Source of the DNA: CAVORB01 sp964395315
GTDB taxonomy: Bacteria > Pseudomonadota > Gammaproteobacteria > Chromatiales > Chromatiaceae
Direction: 5' to 3'
DNA: 64,000 nt
Assembly: GCA_964395315.1 (NCBI GenBank)
Contig: CAYNBI010000007.1
Span: 1-64,000, forward strand
Shown here piece after piece: positions 37,972 to 45,785 of this stretch. The number at the start of each line of letters is the position of its first letter. The first letter of the stretch is position 1. The notes beneath the pieces were generated by a model. It was given only the letters and a program-made list of their open reading frames with translations. It was not told where the DNA came from and ran no database searches. A program made the position numbers and the translations under genes.

Positions 37972-39611
37972 GCCGCCTGGCTCCGCGCGCGCTTGTTGTA
38001 TTTCAGGGCAGCTTGGACGAATCCACGGAAGAGCGGGTGGCCATCGCGGGGCGTGGACGTGAACTCCGGGTGGAACTGGCAGGCGATGAACCAGGGATGA
38101 TCCGGAATCTCGACGATCTCCACCAGCTTGCCGTCCAGCGACCAGCCGGAAAAGCGCAGACCGGCGTCCATCAGCACGTCCAGGTAACCATTATTGAACT
38201 CGTAACGGTGGCGGTGGCGTTCCCGCACCTGTGGCCGGCCGTAGACGCTACGCGCCAGGCTCCCGGGCTCGAGGCGGCAGTTCTGGCCGCCGAGGCGCAT
38301 GCTCCCACCGAGATCAGCGTCCTCGTCGCGACGCTCCACGCGGCCGTCCTCTGTCTGCCATTCGGTGATGAGCGCGATCACCGGGTGCGGCGTGGAGCCG
38401 TCGAACTCGGTGCTGTGGGCACCGGCGAGCCCGGCGACGTCCCGCGCGTATTCGATCACCGCCACCTGCATGCCGAGACAGATGCCGAGATAGGGAATGC
38501 GATTCTCGCGAGCGTAACGCACGGCCTGGATCTTGCCTTCCACGCCGCGCTCCCCGAACCCGCCGGGCACGAGGACGGCGTCGACGCCATTCAGGCAATC
38601 GGTCCCCTCGTGCTGGATCTGCTCGGAGTCGACGTAGACGATCTTGACCTTGGTGCGCGTGTGCACCCCGGCATGTCCCAAGGCCTCCGATAGGGACTTG
38701 TAGGCCTCCGTGAGGTGCATGTACTTGCCCACCATGCCGATGGTGACCTCGGTCTCCGGGTGGTCGAATCCGTCAAGCACGCGCTCCCACTCGCCGAGGT
38801 CCGCCGCTGGAACAGCGAGATCGAACTGTTGCACCACCAGATCGTCCAGGTGCTGGGTGTGCAATAGCAGCGGGATGCGGTAGATGTTGTCGGCGTCGAC
38901 GGCCGAGATGACCGCCGCCTCGGGCACGTTAGTGAACAGGGCGATCTTCCTGCGTTCGTCATCCGGGATGTCTCGCTCCGCCCGGCACAGCAGGATGTCG
39001 GGCTGGATACCGATCGAACGCAGTTCCTTGACCGAGTGCTGCGTCGGTTTGGTCTTGATCTCACCGGATGTCTTGATGTACGGGACCAGGGTGAGATGCA
39101 TGAAGAGCGCGTTCTCCCGCCCTTCCTCAACCCGCATCTGGCGGATGGCCTCGAGAAACGGCAGCGATTCGATGTCACCCACGGTCCCGCCGATCTCGAC
39201 CATGGCAATGTCTGCCTGATCGGCGCCGAGCCGGATGCTGTGCTTGATCTCGTCGGTGATGTGGGGGATGACCTGCACGGTGCGCCCGAGGTAATCCCCG
39301 CGGCGCTCCTTGCGGATGACGCTCTCGTAGATCTGGCCGGTGGTGAAGTTGTTGTTGCGTCCCATGCGCGTGCGCAGAAAACGCTCGTAGTGTCCGAGAT
39401 CGAGGTCCGTCTCGGCCCCATCGTCGGTGACATACACCTCGCCGTGCTGGAACGGGCTCATGGTGCCGGGATCCACGTTGATGTAGGGATCCAGCTTGAT
39501 CATGGTCACCTTGAGCCCACGCGCCTCCAGCAAGGCGGCCAGGGAGGCGGATGCAATGCCCTTGCCGAGCGATGAAACCACACCGCCCGTGATAAAGATG
39601 TACTTGGTCAT
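37968..39611 (-). CDS. pyrG: CTP synthase
   Basis: Glutamine-dependent amination of UTP, 547 residues. The synthetase half opens with TKYIFITGGVVSSLGKG and has GGTVGDIESLPF. The glutaminase half has the catalytic cysteine in YLGICLGMQV near residue 380 and His/Glu near the C-terminus (CQFHPEFTS). It heads the pyrG-kdsA-eno-ftsB-ispDF run and diverges from the sulfur-globule-like gene. Confidence 0.98.
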   Translation of the reverse strand: MTKYIFITGGVVSSLGKGIASASLAALLEARGLKVTMIKLDPYINVDPGTMSPFQHGEVYVTDDGAETDLDLGHYERFLRTRMGRNNNFTTGQIYESVIRKERRGDYLGRTVQVIPHITDEIKHSIRLGADQADIAMVEIGGTVGDIESLPFLEAIRQMRVEEGRENALFMHLTLVPYIKTSGEIKTKPTQHSVKELRSIGIQPDILLCRAERDIPDDERRKIALFTNVPEAAVISAVDADNIYRIPLLLHTQHLDDLVVQQFDLAVPAADLGEWERVLDGFDHPETEVTIGMVGKYMHLTEAYKSLSEALGHAGVHTRTKVKIVYVDSEQIQHEGTDCLNGVDAVLVPGGFGERGVEGKIQAVRYARENRIPYLGICLGMQVAVIEYARDVAGLAGAHSTEFDGSTPHPVIALITEWQTEDGRVERRDEDADLGGSMRLGGQNCRLEPGSLARSVYGRPQVRERHRHRYEFNNGYLDVLMDAGLRFSGWSLDGKLVEIVEIPDHPWFIACQFHPEFTSTPRDGHPLFRGFVQAALKYNKRARSQAA

Positions 39612-39789
39612 GAGGTCGGGGATTCGAGGCTAAAGGGGACCGGCCGTCTCGGTGCACAAACTACCAAATTCCCCCCTGTGCCTCAATTGACAAGCGCGGT
39701 TCATCGCGGCGACGGCCGGCGCGCGGCGATGATGGCGCCCGAGAGGGCACGCTATGGCGGAAACCCGGTGCCTGAAACCTCGGCGCTCC

Positions 39790-39818
39790 TTCACATTCGC
39801 GACGCGTGTGCCTATACT
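39790..39818 (+). promoter_or_regulatory. Strong sigma70 promoter of the sulfur-globule-like gene
   Basis: TTCACA (39790-39795), a 17-base spacer and TATACT (39813-39818): 5/6 and 5/6 matches at ideal spacing. The start near 39825 would give a leader of about 109 bases ahead of the ATG at 39934. It lies in the 322-base divergent gap with pyrG. A strong constitutive promoter suits an abundant structural protein. Confidence 0.65.
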
Positions 39819-39933
39819 CCCGGGGGTTCGTGAAAGCGAATCCGTCGAGCGTACCCGCCGCTGTTCAAGCAGTCCGCGGTCGAGGTTCGTCACTGTAGAA
39901 CTAGCTACTCTATTCTTGCAGGAGCGTCAGACT

Positions 39934-40308
39934 ATGCAGAAGCTTGCCAAGATCTTGGGTGTTGCCGCCATCGCCGGCACCGCCGCGTTCTCCATGAGTT
40001 CCGCTCAGGCCTGGTGGGGCGGTGGCCCCTGGGGCGGTTATCCCGGCTCCGGCTGGGGCGGCAACGACTGGTGGAACGACATGATGGGAGATGGCTACGG
40101 CGACTTCAACATGAGCATGTCCGGCGGCGGCCGTGGCTACGGCCGCGGCTACAACCGCTGGCGCGATTACTACGGGTACGGCCCGTACGGTTGGGGCGGC
40201 GGACCTTGGGGTGGTTACCCCGGCTGGGGCGGCTACGGCGTTCCCTACGCCGCGCCCTATGCGGCCCCGGCCGCCCCGGCGGCGCCCGCGGGCGGCGAAT
40301 CCAAGTAA
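39934..40308 (+). CDS. Exported Gly/Trp/Tyr-rich protein, sulfur-globule-protein-like
   Basis: 124-residue protein with a clean signal peptide cleaved after AFSMSSAQA (about residue 26). The mature part is low-complexity, rich in Gly, Trp, Tyr and Pro with repeats such as GGGPWGGYPG and GRGYGRGYNRW, ending in an Ala/Pro tail. This composition matches the envelope proteins of periplasmic sulfur globules in purple and colourless sulfur bacteria. An AGGAG ribosome site sits nine bases before ATG 39934, where the signal peptide begins. It is a single-gene unit with its own promoter and terminator, between pyrG and the FNR gene. Similarity of composition is not proof; other Gly/Trp-rich exported proteins exist. 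Confidence 0.7.
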   Translation: MQKLAKILGVAAIAGTAAFSMSSAQAWWGGGPWGGYPGSGWGGNDWWNDMMGDGYGDFNMSMSGGGRGYGRGYNRWRDYYGYGPYGWGGGPWGGYPGWGGYGVPYAAPYAAPAAPAAPAGGESK

Positions 40309-40327
40309 CGATTCGCCCAATGCCGCG

Positions 40328-40358
40328 AAAGCCGCGCCTCTGGCGCGGCTTTTTTTTT
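40328..40358 (+). terminator. Rho-independent terminator after the sulfur-globule-like gene
   Basis: GCCGCGCC-TCT-GGCGCGGC hairpin (40331-40349) with flanking A and T pairs, followed by nine T (40350-40358), 20 bases after the stop codon. A textbook intrinsic terminator, making the gene monocistronic. Confidence 0.92.
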
Positions 40359-40443
40359 GAATGGTTGCCGATTTCGGCCCGTACATCAGCAGGCCCCTAC
40401 CCTGAGAAAATCAGTGACTGGCGCGTTTTGAGAACCGCTTCGC

Positions 40444-40457
40444 TTGATCCAGGTCAA
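40444..40457 (+). promoter_or_regulatory. FNR/ANR box in the fnr promoter region
   Basis: TTGAT-CCAG-GTCAA matches 9 of 10 FNR consensus positions and lies 45 bases before the start codon of the FNR-family gene. A site so close to the start suggests autorepression, as known for fnr in Escherichia coli, though the transcription start is not known here. Confidence 0.7.
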
Positions 40458-40501
40458 ACGAATCTGCAGAATACGGCGAGGCAAGAGCGGAGAGCCACGT
40501 T

Positions 40502-41260
40502 TTGACTGAGCGCAAGGTCATTTCCTTCGAGACAATCAGGGTTGCCTGTAAGAACTGCAGCCTCGGAACCCTCTGCCTGCCGATGGGCCTGACGTCCGAA
40601 GACGTGGAGCGCCTCGACGACATCGTCAAGCGGACACGCCCTCTGCACCGCGGCGACTACCTGTTCCGCAGCGGCGAACGCTTCCGTTCCCTCTACGTCG
40701 TGAAAACGGGCTCGGTGAAGACCTATGCCCCGAGCGAGGAAGGCGGTGAACAGGTGCTCGGCTTTCATCTCCCGGGGGAGATCATCGGTCTGGATGCCAT
40801 CGACAAGGAGGTGCACGCCTGTTCGGCCAAGGTGCTCGAGACGTCCGCGATCTGCGAAATCCCGTTCCAGCGCTTCGAGGAGCTCAGCGCCTCCATCGCC
40901 TCGCTGCAGCACCAGATGTACCGGCTGCTCAGCAAGGAGATCGGTCAGGACACCGAGATGCTGCTGCTCCTTGGCAAGAAGAGCGCGGAGGAACGACTCG
41001 CCGCCTTCTTGCTCAGCATGTCCAAGCGACTGCGCAAGCGCGGTCTCTGTCCCACCGACTTCTTTCTCAGCATGTCCCGCCATGAGATCGCCAACTACCT
41101 CGGACTGGCCGTGGAGACGGTAAGCAGGCTCTTCACGCGATTCCAGGACGAGGGGCTGCTCAAGGTCGACCGCAAGCACGTCGAGCTTCAGGACCTGGAG
41201 GCGCTGGAGACGATCGTCGCGGGCGCGCCGGCGGACGACCACCGACAGAACCTGACTTGA
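40502..41260 (+). CDS. Oxygen-sensing Crp/Fnr-family regulator (FNR/ANR type)
   Basis: 252-residue global anaerobic regulator. Four cysteines in FNR positions, C16, C19 and C25 in CKNCSLGTLC and C107 in EVHACSAKV, can ligate an oxygen-labile [4Fe-4S] cluster. The cyclic-nucleotide-type beta barrel follows (about 35-130), then a dimer helix and a C-terminal helix-turn-helix. The recognition helix AVETVSRLFTRF keeps the E-SR residues that read TTGAT. The start is TTG at 40502 with GGAG upstream. Probable targets in the window are ccoNOQP and the gene itself. Named fnr or anr in relatives. Confidence 0.93.
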   Translation: MTERKVISFETIRVACKNCSLGTLCLPMGLTSEDVERLDDIVKRTRPLHRGDYLFRSGERFRSLYVVKTGSVKTYAPSEEGGEQVLGFHLPGEIIGLDAIDKEVHACSAKVLETSAICEIPFQRFEELSASIASLQHQMYRLLSKEIGQDTEMLLLLGKKSAEERLAAFLLSMSKRLRKRGLCPTDFFLSMSRHEIANYLGLAVETVSRLFTRFQDEGLLKVDRKHVELQDLEALETIVAGAPADDHRQNLT

Positions 41261-41843
41261 TCCCCGCGGCTCCCCGCCGCTTCAGCGAAATATTACGGAT
41301 TGGTGACGCGGAGACCGTCTCGCGTTACGCTTGTCGCGCGTCCGTTCGAACCATAACCAATCCGAGACCCCGCTCAGGTCGGTTGCCTCATCATGGACCG
41401 AAGGCAGAAAAGGGGGTCCATGTTCGCCTCCCGTAAGGAGTCACGATGCCCTGTCCCGCGTCGCGCGCCGCAGCTCTGACCGCCCCCTTACTCTCACCCG
41501 GCATCGCCGTAGCCGCTGAAGCGGCCAATTCCCGACTCGACTCGACTAACGACTGGGTTGGGTATGTCCGGTGGCGCTCTTCATCACGGCCTAACTGTTC
41601 CTCATGGTCAAGGAGTTCACGCATCTGTGCCAATGCAAGCCGGGGATCGTAAACGCCCACGGGCTGTTAGCCGGCCGGGACGTCCTCCAGGACGACTCTT
41701 TCGGCAAATTCGATCGACGGACTCCCCGTTGCTGTCCGTCGGGCATTGCCAACGGCTGCCCCTTTTCGGTAAGTTCCACGTGCCGAAGCAACTAAACCGA
41801 CCGTACCGCATCGGTTTGGTCTCATTTTAGCCCCCTGGCCAAC
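41261..41843. other. 583-base region without a convincing gene
   Basis: Between fnr and mnhE. Several short frames overlap on both strands. The best candidate is an ATG at 41446 behind GTAAGGAGTCACG, giving 68 residues that begin like a weak signal peptide (AAALTAPLLSPG) and then turn Ser/Arg-rich. None shows domain motifs or consistent codon use, and the region may hold a decayed gene and the mnh promoter. No convincing -35/-10 pair was found. Confidence 0.4.
41794..41817. repeat. Inverted repeat just upstream of mnhE
   Basis: AAACCGA, ten bases, TCGGTTT: a perfect 7-base inverted repeat ending 26 bases before the mnhE start. The position suits an operator or a leader hairpin that could affect mnhE translation. 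No T-run follows closely, so it is not a clear terminator. Confidence 0.35.
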
Positions 41844-42311
41844 ATGCGAAACGTCCCGATCCTGACCGTCCTGGGTTCTCTCTGGTTACTGCTCTCCGGG
41901 CACTTCACTCCGCTGCTGATCGCGCTGGGCCTGGCTTCGGTACTGCTGGTGGTCTGGTTCCTGCGGCGCATGGACCGCGTCGACCATGAGCCCATCATGC
42001 TGCGCCCGGGTCTCGGCCTGCTCGGCTACCTGTCCTGGTTGCTGTGGAGTGTCGTCAAGGCCAATATCGACCTTGCCCGGCGCATCTGGGACCCGCGGCT
42101 GCCCGTCAACCCCATCTGGGCACGACTCGACACGAGCGTTGAGACACCGGTCGAAAAAACCCTGTATGCCAACTCGATCACACTGACGCCGGGCACCCTG
42201 ACCACGGACGTAAGCGACGACCACTTCGTCATCCACGCCCTCTCACAGGAGGGCGTCGACGAGCTGCGCGAAGGCGAGATGGAGCGCCGTATCCGGCGCC
42301 TCGGTCTCTGA
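41844..42311 (+). CDS. mnhE: Cation/proton antiporter subunit MnhE/MrpE-like
   Basis: 155-residue membrane subunit. Two N-terminal helices (LTVLGSLWLLLSGHFTPLLIALGLASVLLVVWFL) are followed by the MrpE signature region ANSITLTPGTLTTDVSDDHFVIHAL. First gene of a nine-gene coupled operon with E-F-G-B-C-D order. MrpE is part of the multi-subunit antiporter that exports Na+ or other cations against protons. Confidence 0.9.
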   Translation: MRNVPILTVLGSLWLLLSGHFTPLLIALGLASVLLVVWFLRRMDRVDHEPIMLRPGLGLLGYLSWLLWSVVKANIDLARRIWDPRLPVNPIWARLDTSVETPVEKTLYANSITLTPGTLTTDVSDDHFVIHALSQEGVDELREGEMERRIRRLGL

Positions 42312-42312
42312 C

Positions 42313-42600
42313 GTGATGCTCGGCGCTGCAATCGTCGCGGTCCTGGTGACCATGGTTCTGGCCCTGATCCGGGCGTTCGAAGGACCGAGCGCTTACGATC
42401 GCATGCTGGCTGCCAACCTGTTTGGCACCAAGACCGTTCTGCTGATCGCACTGGGCGGGTACGCGCTCTCCTGGCACAGCTTTCTGGACGTCGCGCTGTT
42501 GTACGCCTTGGTCAACTTCGTCAGCACGATCGCCGTCATGCGATTCTTCGAGTACAGCGGCATACCCCACAAGCGCGGCGAAGAGGGGGATCGGCCATGA
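42313..42600 (+). CDS. mnhF: Cation/proton antiporter subunit MnhF/MrpF-like
   Basis: 95 residues with three hydrophobic helices and FEGPSAYDRMLAANLFGTKTV, the MrpF core. The start is GTG 42313 or the adjacent ATG 42316. The end overlaps mnhG by four bases. A small structural subunit of the Mrp-type complex. Confidence 0.9.
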   Translation: MMLGAAIVAVLVTMVLALIRAFEGPSAYDRMLAANLFGTKTVLLIALGGYALSWHSFLDVALLYALVNFVSTIAVMRFFEYSGIPHKRGEEGDRP

Positions 42601-42941
42601 CCTCGGCGATCGAGCTGCTCAGCGGCTTCTTCCTGTTGACGGGCGGGATGCTATGCATCACCGGTGCGGTGGGCCTTTTGCGGCTCCCCGATTTCTATTC
42701 GAGAGTGCACGCAGCCGGTCTGACGGAGACGCTCGCAGCGCCACTCCTGCTCGCCGGCCTGATGCTGCAGATGGAGTGGTCTCTGGATCTGTTCAAGGTG
42801 CTCGCGATTCTGATCCTGGTGCTGGCGACCAATCCGACCGCGACCCATGCAATGGCCAAGGCGGCGCTGCACGGGGGCTATCCGCCAAAGCTAGGCCGTG
42901 GCGAGAACGAAGCAGAGGGGGATGCGTCATCGAAGGCCTGA
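42597..42941 (+). CDS. mnhG: Cation/proton antiporter subunit MnhG/MrpG-like
   Basis: 114 residues with three helices and the MrpG signature GAVGLLRLPDFYSRVHAAG, followed by KVLAILILVLATNPTATHAMAKAA. It overlaps mnhF at its start, and its stop falls within the next gene's presumed start region. Confidence 0.92.
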   Translation: MTSAIELLSGFFLLTGGMLCITGAVGLLRLPDFYSRVHAAGLTETLAAPLLLAGLMLQMEWSLDLFKVLAILILVLATNPTATHAMAKAALHGGYPPKLGRGENEAEGDASSKA

Positions 42942-43900
42942 TCGATGTTGTCCTGCTGGGTTTTCTGGTGCTCATCGCGCTCGCCGCGATCCGGCTCCAC
43001 GACCTGTTCGCGGTGGTCATGCTGTTCGGTGTGTACAGTTTCATGACCGCGGCGTTGTTCATGGACCTGGACGCCGTGGATGTGGCCTTCACGGAGGCCG
43101 CAGTCGGCGCCGGGGTCACGACGGTGCTGATGCTCTCCAGCCTGCGCCTGACCAGCCGTTGGGAGCAGCGCCCCAAACACAGCCCGCTGCTGCCCTTGAT
43201 CGTCGTCGGCGTGACCGGCGCTGCGTTGATCTACGGCATCCTGGATGCGCCGCTGCTCGGCGACCCGGATGCGCCGGTCCACCGACATGTAGCGCCGCGC
43301 TACATCGAGCAGGGGCCGTCCGAGGTAGGCATGCCGAACATGGTTACGGCGGTACTGGCCAGTTATCGCGGCTATGACACCTTCGGCGAGACCGTCGTGA
43401 TCTTCACCGCCGGGCTCGCCGTCCTGCTGCTGCTGGGCATCCAGGAAAGTCCGGAAACCAGGCCCGGCCGCAGCGCGATCGGCGACCAGCTGGTGCTCCG
43501 GGTTGTGGTCAAGGTGCTCATCCCGCTGATCCTGCTGTACGCCCTGTATGTGCAGTTTCACGGCGACTTCGGTGCGGGCGGCGGGTTCCAGGCCGGGGTG
43601 ATCTTCGCCACCGCCTTCATCCTATACGACCTGGTGTTCGGCGAGGGAAATGCGCGCCTGGTGGTGCCGCCGCACTGGTTGCATCGTCTCGCCGCGCTCG
43701 GCGTGCTGATCTATGGCGGCGTTGGGGTGTTTTCCCTGCTCCGCGGGCGCGCGTTTCTCGACTACTCCGTGCTGTCCCGCGACCCGGTGCACGGACAGCA
43801 CCTCGGCGTCCTGCTGGTCGAGGTCGGGGTAGGCATCACGGTGTTCGCGGTCATCCTGTCGATCTTCTACGCCCTGTCGGGCCGGAGGCGCGCCTCGTGA
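42926..43900 (+). CDS. mnhB: Fused DUF4040 (MbhD-like) + MnhB subunit, start codon unclear
   Basis: The N-terminal ~100 residues form a DUF4040/MbhD-like domain (RLHDLFAVVMLFG, VDVAFTEAAVGAGVTTVL). The C-terminal half is MnhB (LYVQFHGDFGAGGGFQAG, VGVGITVFAVILSIFY). Linked domains correspond to MbhD-E-F of archaeal Mbh or the C-terminal piece of MrpA plus MrpB. Homology suggests translation from the VIEGLIDVVLLGFL segment at 42926, but that codon is GTC, followed by ATC. The first canonical in-frame start is GTG 42968, which would cut away most of the first helix. ATG 42922 is in another frame. The end overlaps mnhC by four bases. Confidence 0.85.
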   Translation, partial: VIEGLIDVVLLGFLVLIALAAIRLHDLFAVVMLFGVYSFMTAALFMDLDAVDVAFTEAAVGAGVTTVLMLSSLRLTSRWEQRPKHSPLLPLIVVGVTGAALIYGILDAPLLGDPDAPVHRHVAPRYIEQGPSEVGMPNMVTAVLASYRGYDTFGETVVIFTAGLAVLLLLGIQESPETRPGRSAIGDQLVLRVVVKVLIPLILLYALYVQFHGDFGAGGGFQAGVIFATAFILYDLVFGEGNARLVVPPHWLHRLAALGVLIYGGVGVFSLLRGRAFLDYSVLSRDPVHGQHLGVLLVEVGVGITVFAVILSIFYALSGRRRAS

Positions 43901-44304
43901 GCGGGCTACCCGGCCTTTACAACGACTTCATTGCCATTTTCCTGATGATGGCGGGGTTCTACGTCGTCATCTCCCAGGGCAATCTGGTCAAGAAGCTGGT
44001 CGGGCTTGCCTTGTTCCAGACCTCCGTGTTCATCTTCTACATCTCGATGGGTAAAGTCGCCGACGGCCACGCGCCCATCCTGACAGACGGTGTCTCGCTG
44101 TATTCCAATCCGCTGCCTCATGTCCTGATCCTGACCGCGATCGTCGTCGGGGTGGCGACAACGGCGGTGGGTCTGGCCCTGGTCGTACGCATCAATGAGG
44201 CCTACGGCACCGTCGAGGAAGAGGAAATACAGGCACAGGACAGCGCCGCCGAATTGCGAGAGGCACCCGGCGACGAGGCGACCGGTAGGGGTACCGACAC
44301 TTGA
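43897..44304 (+). CDS. mnhC: Cation/proton antiporter subunit MnhC/MrpC-like (NuoK type)
   Basis: 135 residues with three helices. VVISQGNLVKKLVGLALFQTSVF and LPHVLILTAIVVGVATTAVGLAL are the MrpC/NuoK core, with a conserved helix containing a polar pair. The acidic C-terminal tail is unconserved. GTG start at 43897, overlapping mnhB; the end overlaps the first mnhD-type gene. Confidence 0.92.
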   Translation: MSGLPGLYNDFIAIFLMMAGFYVVISQGNLVKKLVGLALFQTSVFIFYISMGKVADGHAPILTDGVSLYSNPLPHVLILTAIVVGVATTAVGLALVVRINEAYGTVEEEEIQAQDSAAELREAPGDEATGRGTDT

Positions 44305-45785
44305 GCCTGTCGGCCCATTTGCCGGTTCTGGTCGTGGTCCTGCCGCTGCTGGCGGCGCCGCTGTGCGTGCTCGTCGACCGGGCGCCCGCCGCCTGGCTGA
44401 TCGCGCTTGCGGCCGCCCTGCTTAGCCTGGCAAGCGCGGTCGGTCTGCTGCTGCAGGTCCCGGACGGCGGCGCGATCAGCTACCACCTCGGCGGCTGGGA
44501 GCCGCCCTGGGGCATCGAGTACCGGATCGACCGGCTCGGCGCGCTCGTGCTGTTGATCGTAACGGCGATGGCGACGCTGGTCATGTTGTTCGCTCGCCGC
44601 AGCGTCGAGCAGGAGATACCGGCGGAGCGCGCCGCTCGCTTCTATGCCGCGTTTATGCTGGCGCTGGCGGGACTGCTCGGCATCGTCACCACAGGGGACG
44701 CATTCAACGTCTTCGTCTTCCTGGAGATCTCGTCCCTGGCCTCCTACGCCCTGATCAGCATGGGGCGCGACCGGCGGGCCCTGAATGCCGCGTTCCAATA
44801 CCTGGTCATGGGGACCATCGGTGCCACCTTCATCCTGATCGGTATCGGTTTCCTGTACATGATGACGGGTACGCTCAACATGCAGGATCTGGCGGCGCGC
44901 CTGCCCGAGGTGGCCGAGACGCGCACCGTCCGTGCGGGTTTCGCCTTCCTCACCGTCGGCATCGGCCTCAAGCTGGCGTTGTTCCCGCTGCACCTGTGGC
45001 TACCGAACGCCTATGCCTATGCGCCGTCGATCGTCAGCGCGTTCCTGGCCGCGACGGCGACGAAGGTCGCGCTGTACGTCATGTTGCGCTTCATGCTCGA
45101 CATCTTCGGGGCGAATTTCGCCCTGCACGAGATGCCGTTCGACAAGATCCTGCTCGTGCTCGGCATCTTCGGCGTCCTGTCGGCCTCCCTGGTCGCGATC
45201 TACGAGGACGACGTGAAGCGCATGCTCGCCTACTCGAGCGTCGCCCAGATCGGCTACATGGTGCTGGGTATCGGCGTCGCCACGGCGGCCGGGGTCAGCG
45301 CCGGCGTGCTGCACCTATTCAACCATGCGCTGATGAAGGGGGCGCTTTTCCTCGCGCTGGGCGCGGTGGCGTACAGGCTGGGTACCGTCAGTCTGCGTGA
45401 CTTCGCCGGCTTGGGCTGGCGCATGCCCTGGACCATGGGCGCGATCGTGGTCGGCGGACTGAGTCTGATCGGCGTGCCGCCGACGGTCGGCTTCATCAGC
45501 AAATGGTACCTGGTGCTCGCGGTCATGGAGCGCGGCTGGTGGCCGGTCGCGCTGATCGTGCTGGTCGGGTCGATACTTGCGCTGATCTATATCTGGCGGC
45601 TGGTGGAGGTCGCGTACTTACAGCGCCCGGCGGAGGGTGCCGCGGTGCCGAGTGAGGCGCCGCTGTCCATGCTCGCGCCGATCTGGCTCCTGGTGGGCGC
45701 CAACCTCTACTTCGGTCTGGCCACGGACCTGAGTGTGGGCAGCGCGCGCAAGATCGCGAGCCTGTTGATGGGAGGTGACGGGTGA
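44301..45785 (+). CDS. mnhD: Antiporter subunit MnhD-like, copy 1 (NuoL/M/N family)
   Basis: 494 residues, about 14 helices, of the proton_antipo_M family. Ion-path residues are visible in NVFVFLEISSLASYAL (essential Glu), LKLALFPLHLWLPNAYA (Lys and Pro), and AYSSVAQIGYMVLG. It is the best match to MrpD and follows mnhC directly as in Mrp and Mbh. Start TTG 44301, overlapping mnhC by four bases; its end overlaps copy 2 by four. Confidence 0.9.
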   Translation: MSLSAHLPVLVVVLPLLAAPLCVLVDRAPAAWLIALAAALLSLASAVGLLLQVPDGGAISYHLGGWEPPWGIEYRIDRLGALVLLIVTAMATLVMLFARRSVEQEIPAERAARFYAAFMLALAGLLGIVTTGDAFNVFVFLEISSLASYALISMGRDRRALNAAFQYLVMGTIGATFILIGIGFLYMMTGTLNMQDLAARLPEVAETRTVRAGFAFLTVGIGLKLALFPLHLWLPNAYAYAPSIVSAFLAATATKVALYVMLRFMLDIFGANFALHEMPFDKILLVLGIFGVLSASLVAIYEDDVKRMLAYSSVAQIGYMVLGIGVATAAGVSAGVLHLFNHALMKGALFLALGAVAYRLGTVSLRDFAGLGWRMPWTMGAIVVGGLSLIGVPPTVGFISKWYLVLAVMERGWWPVALIVLVGSILALIYIWRLVEVAYLQRPAEGAAVPSEAPLSMLAPIWLLVGANLYFGLATDLSVGSARKIASLLMGGDG

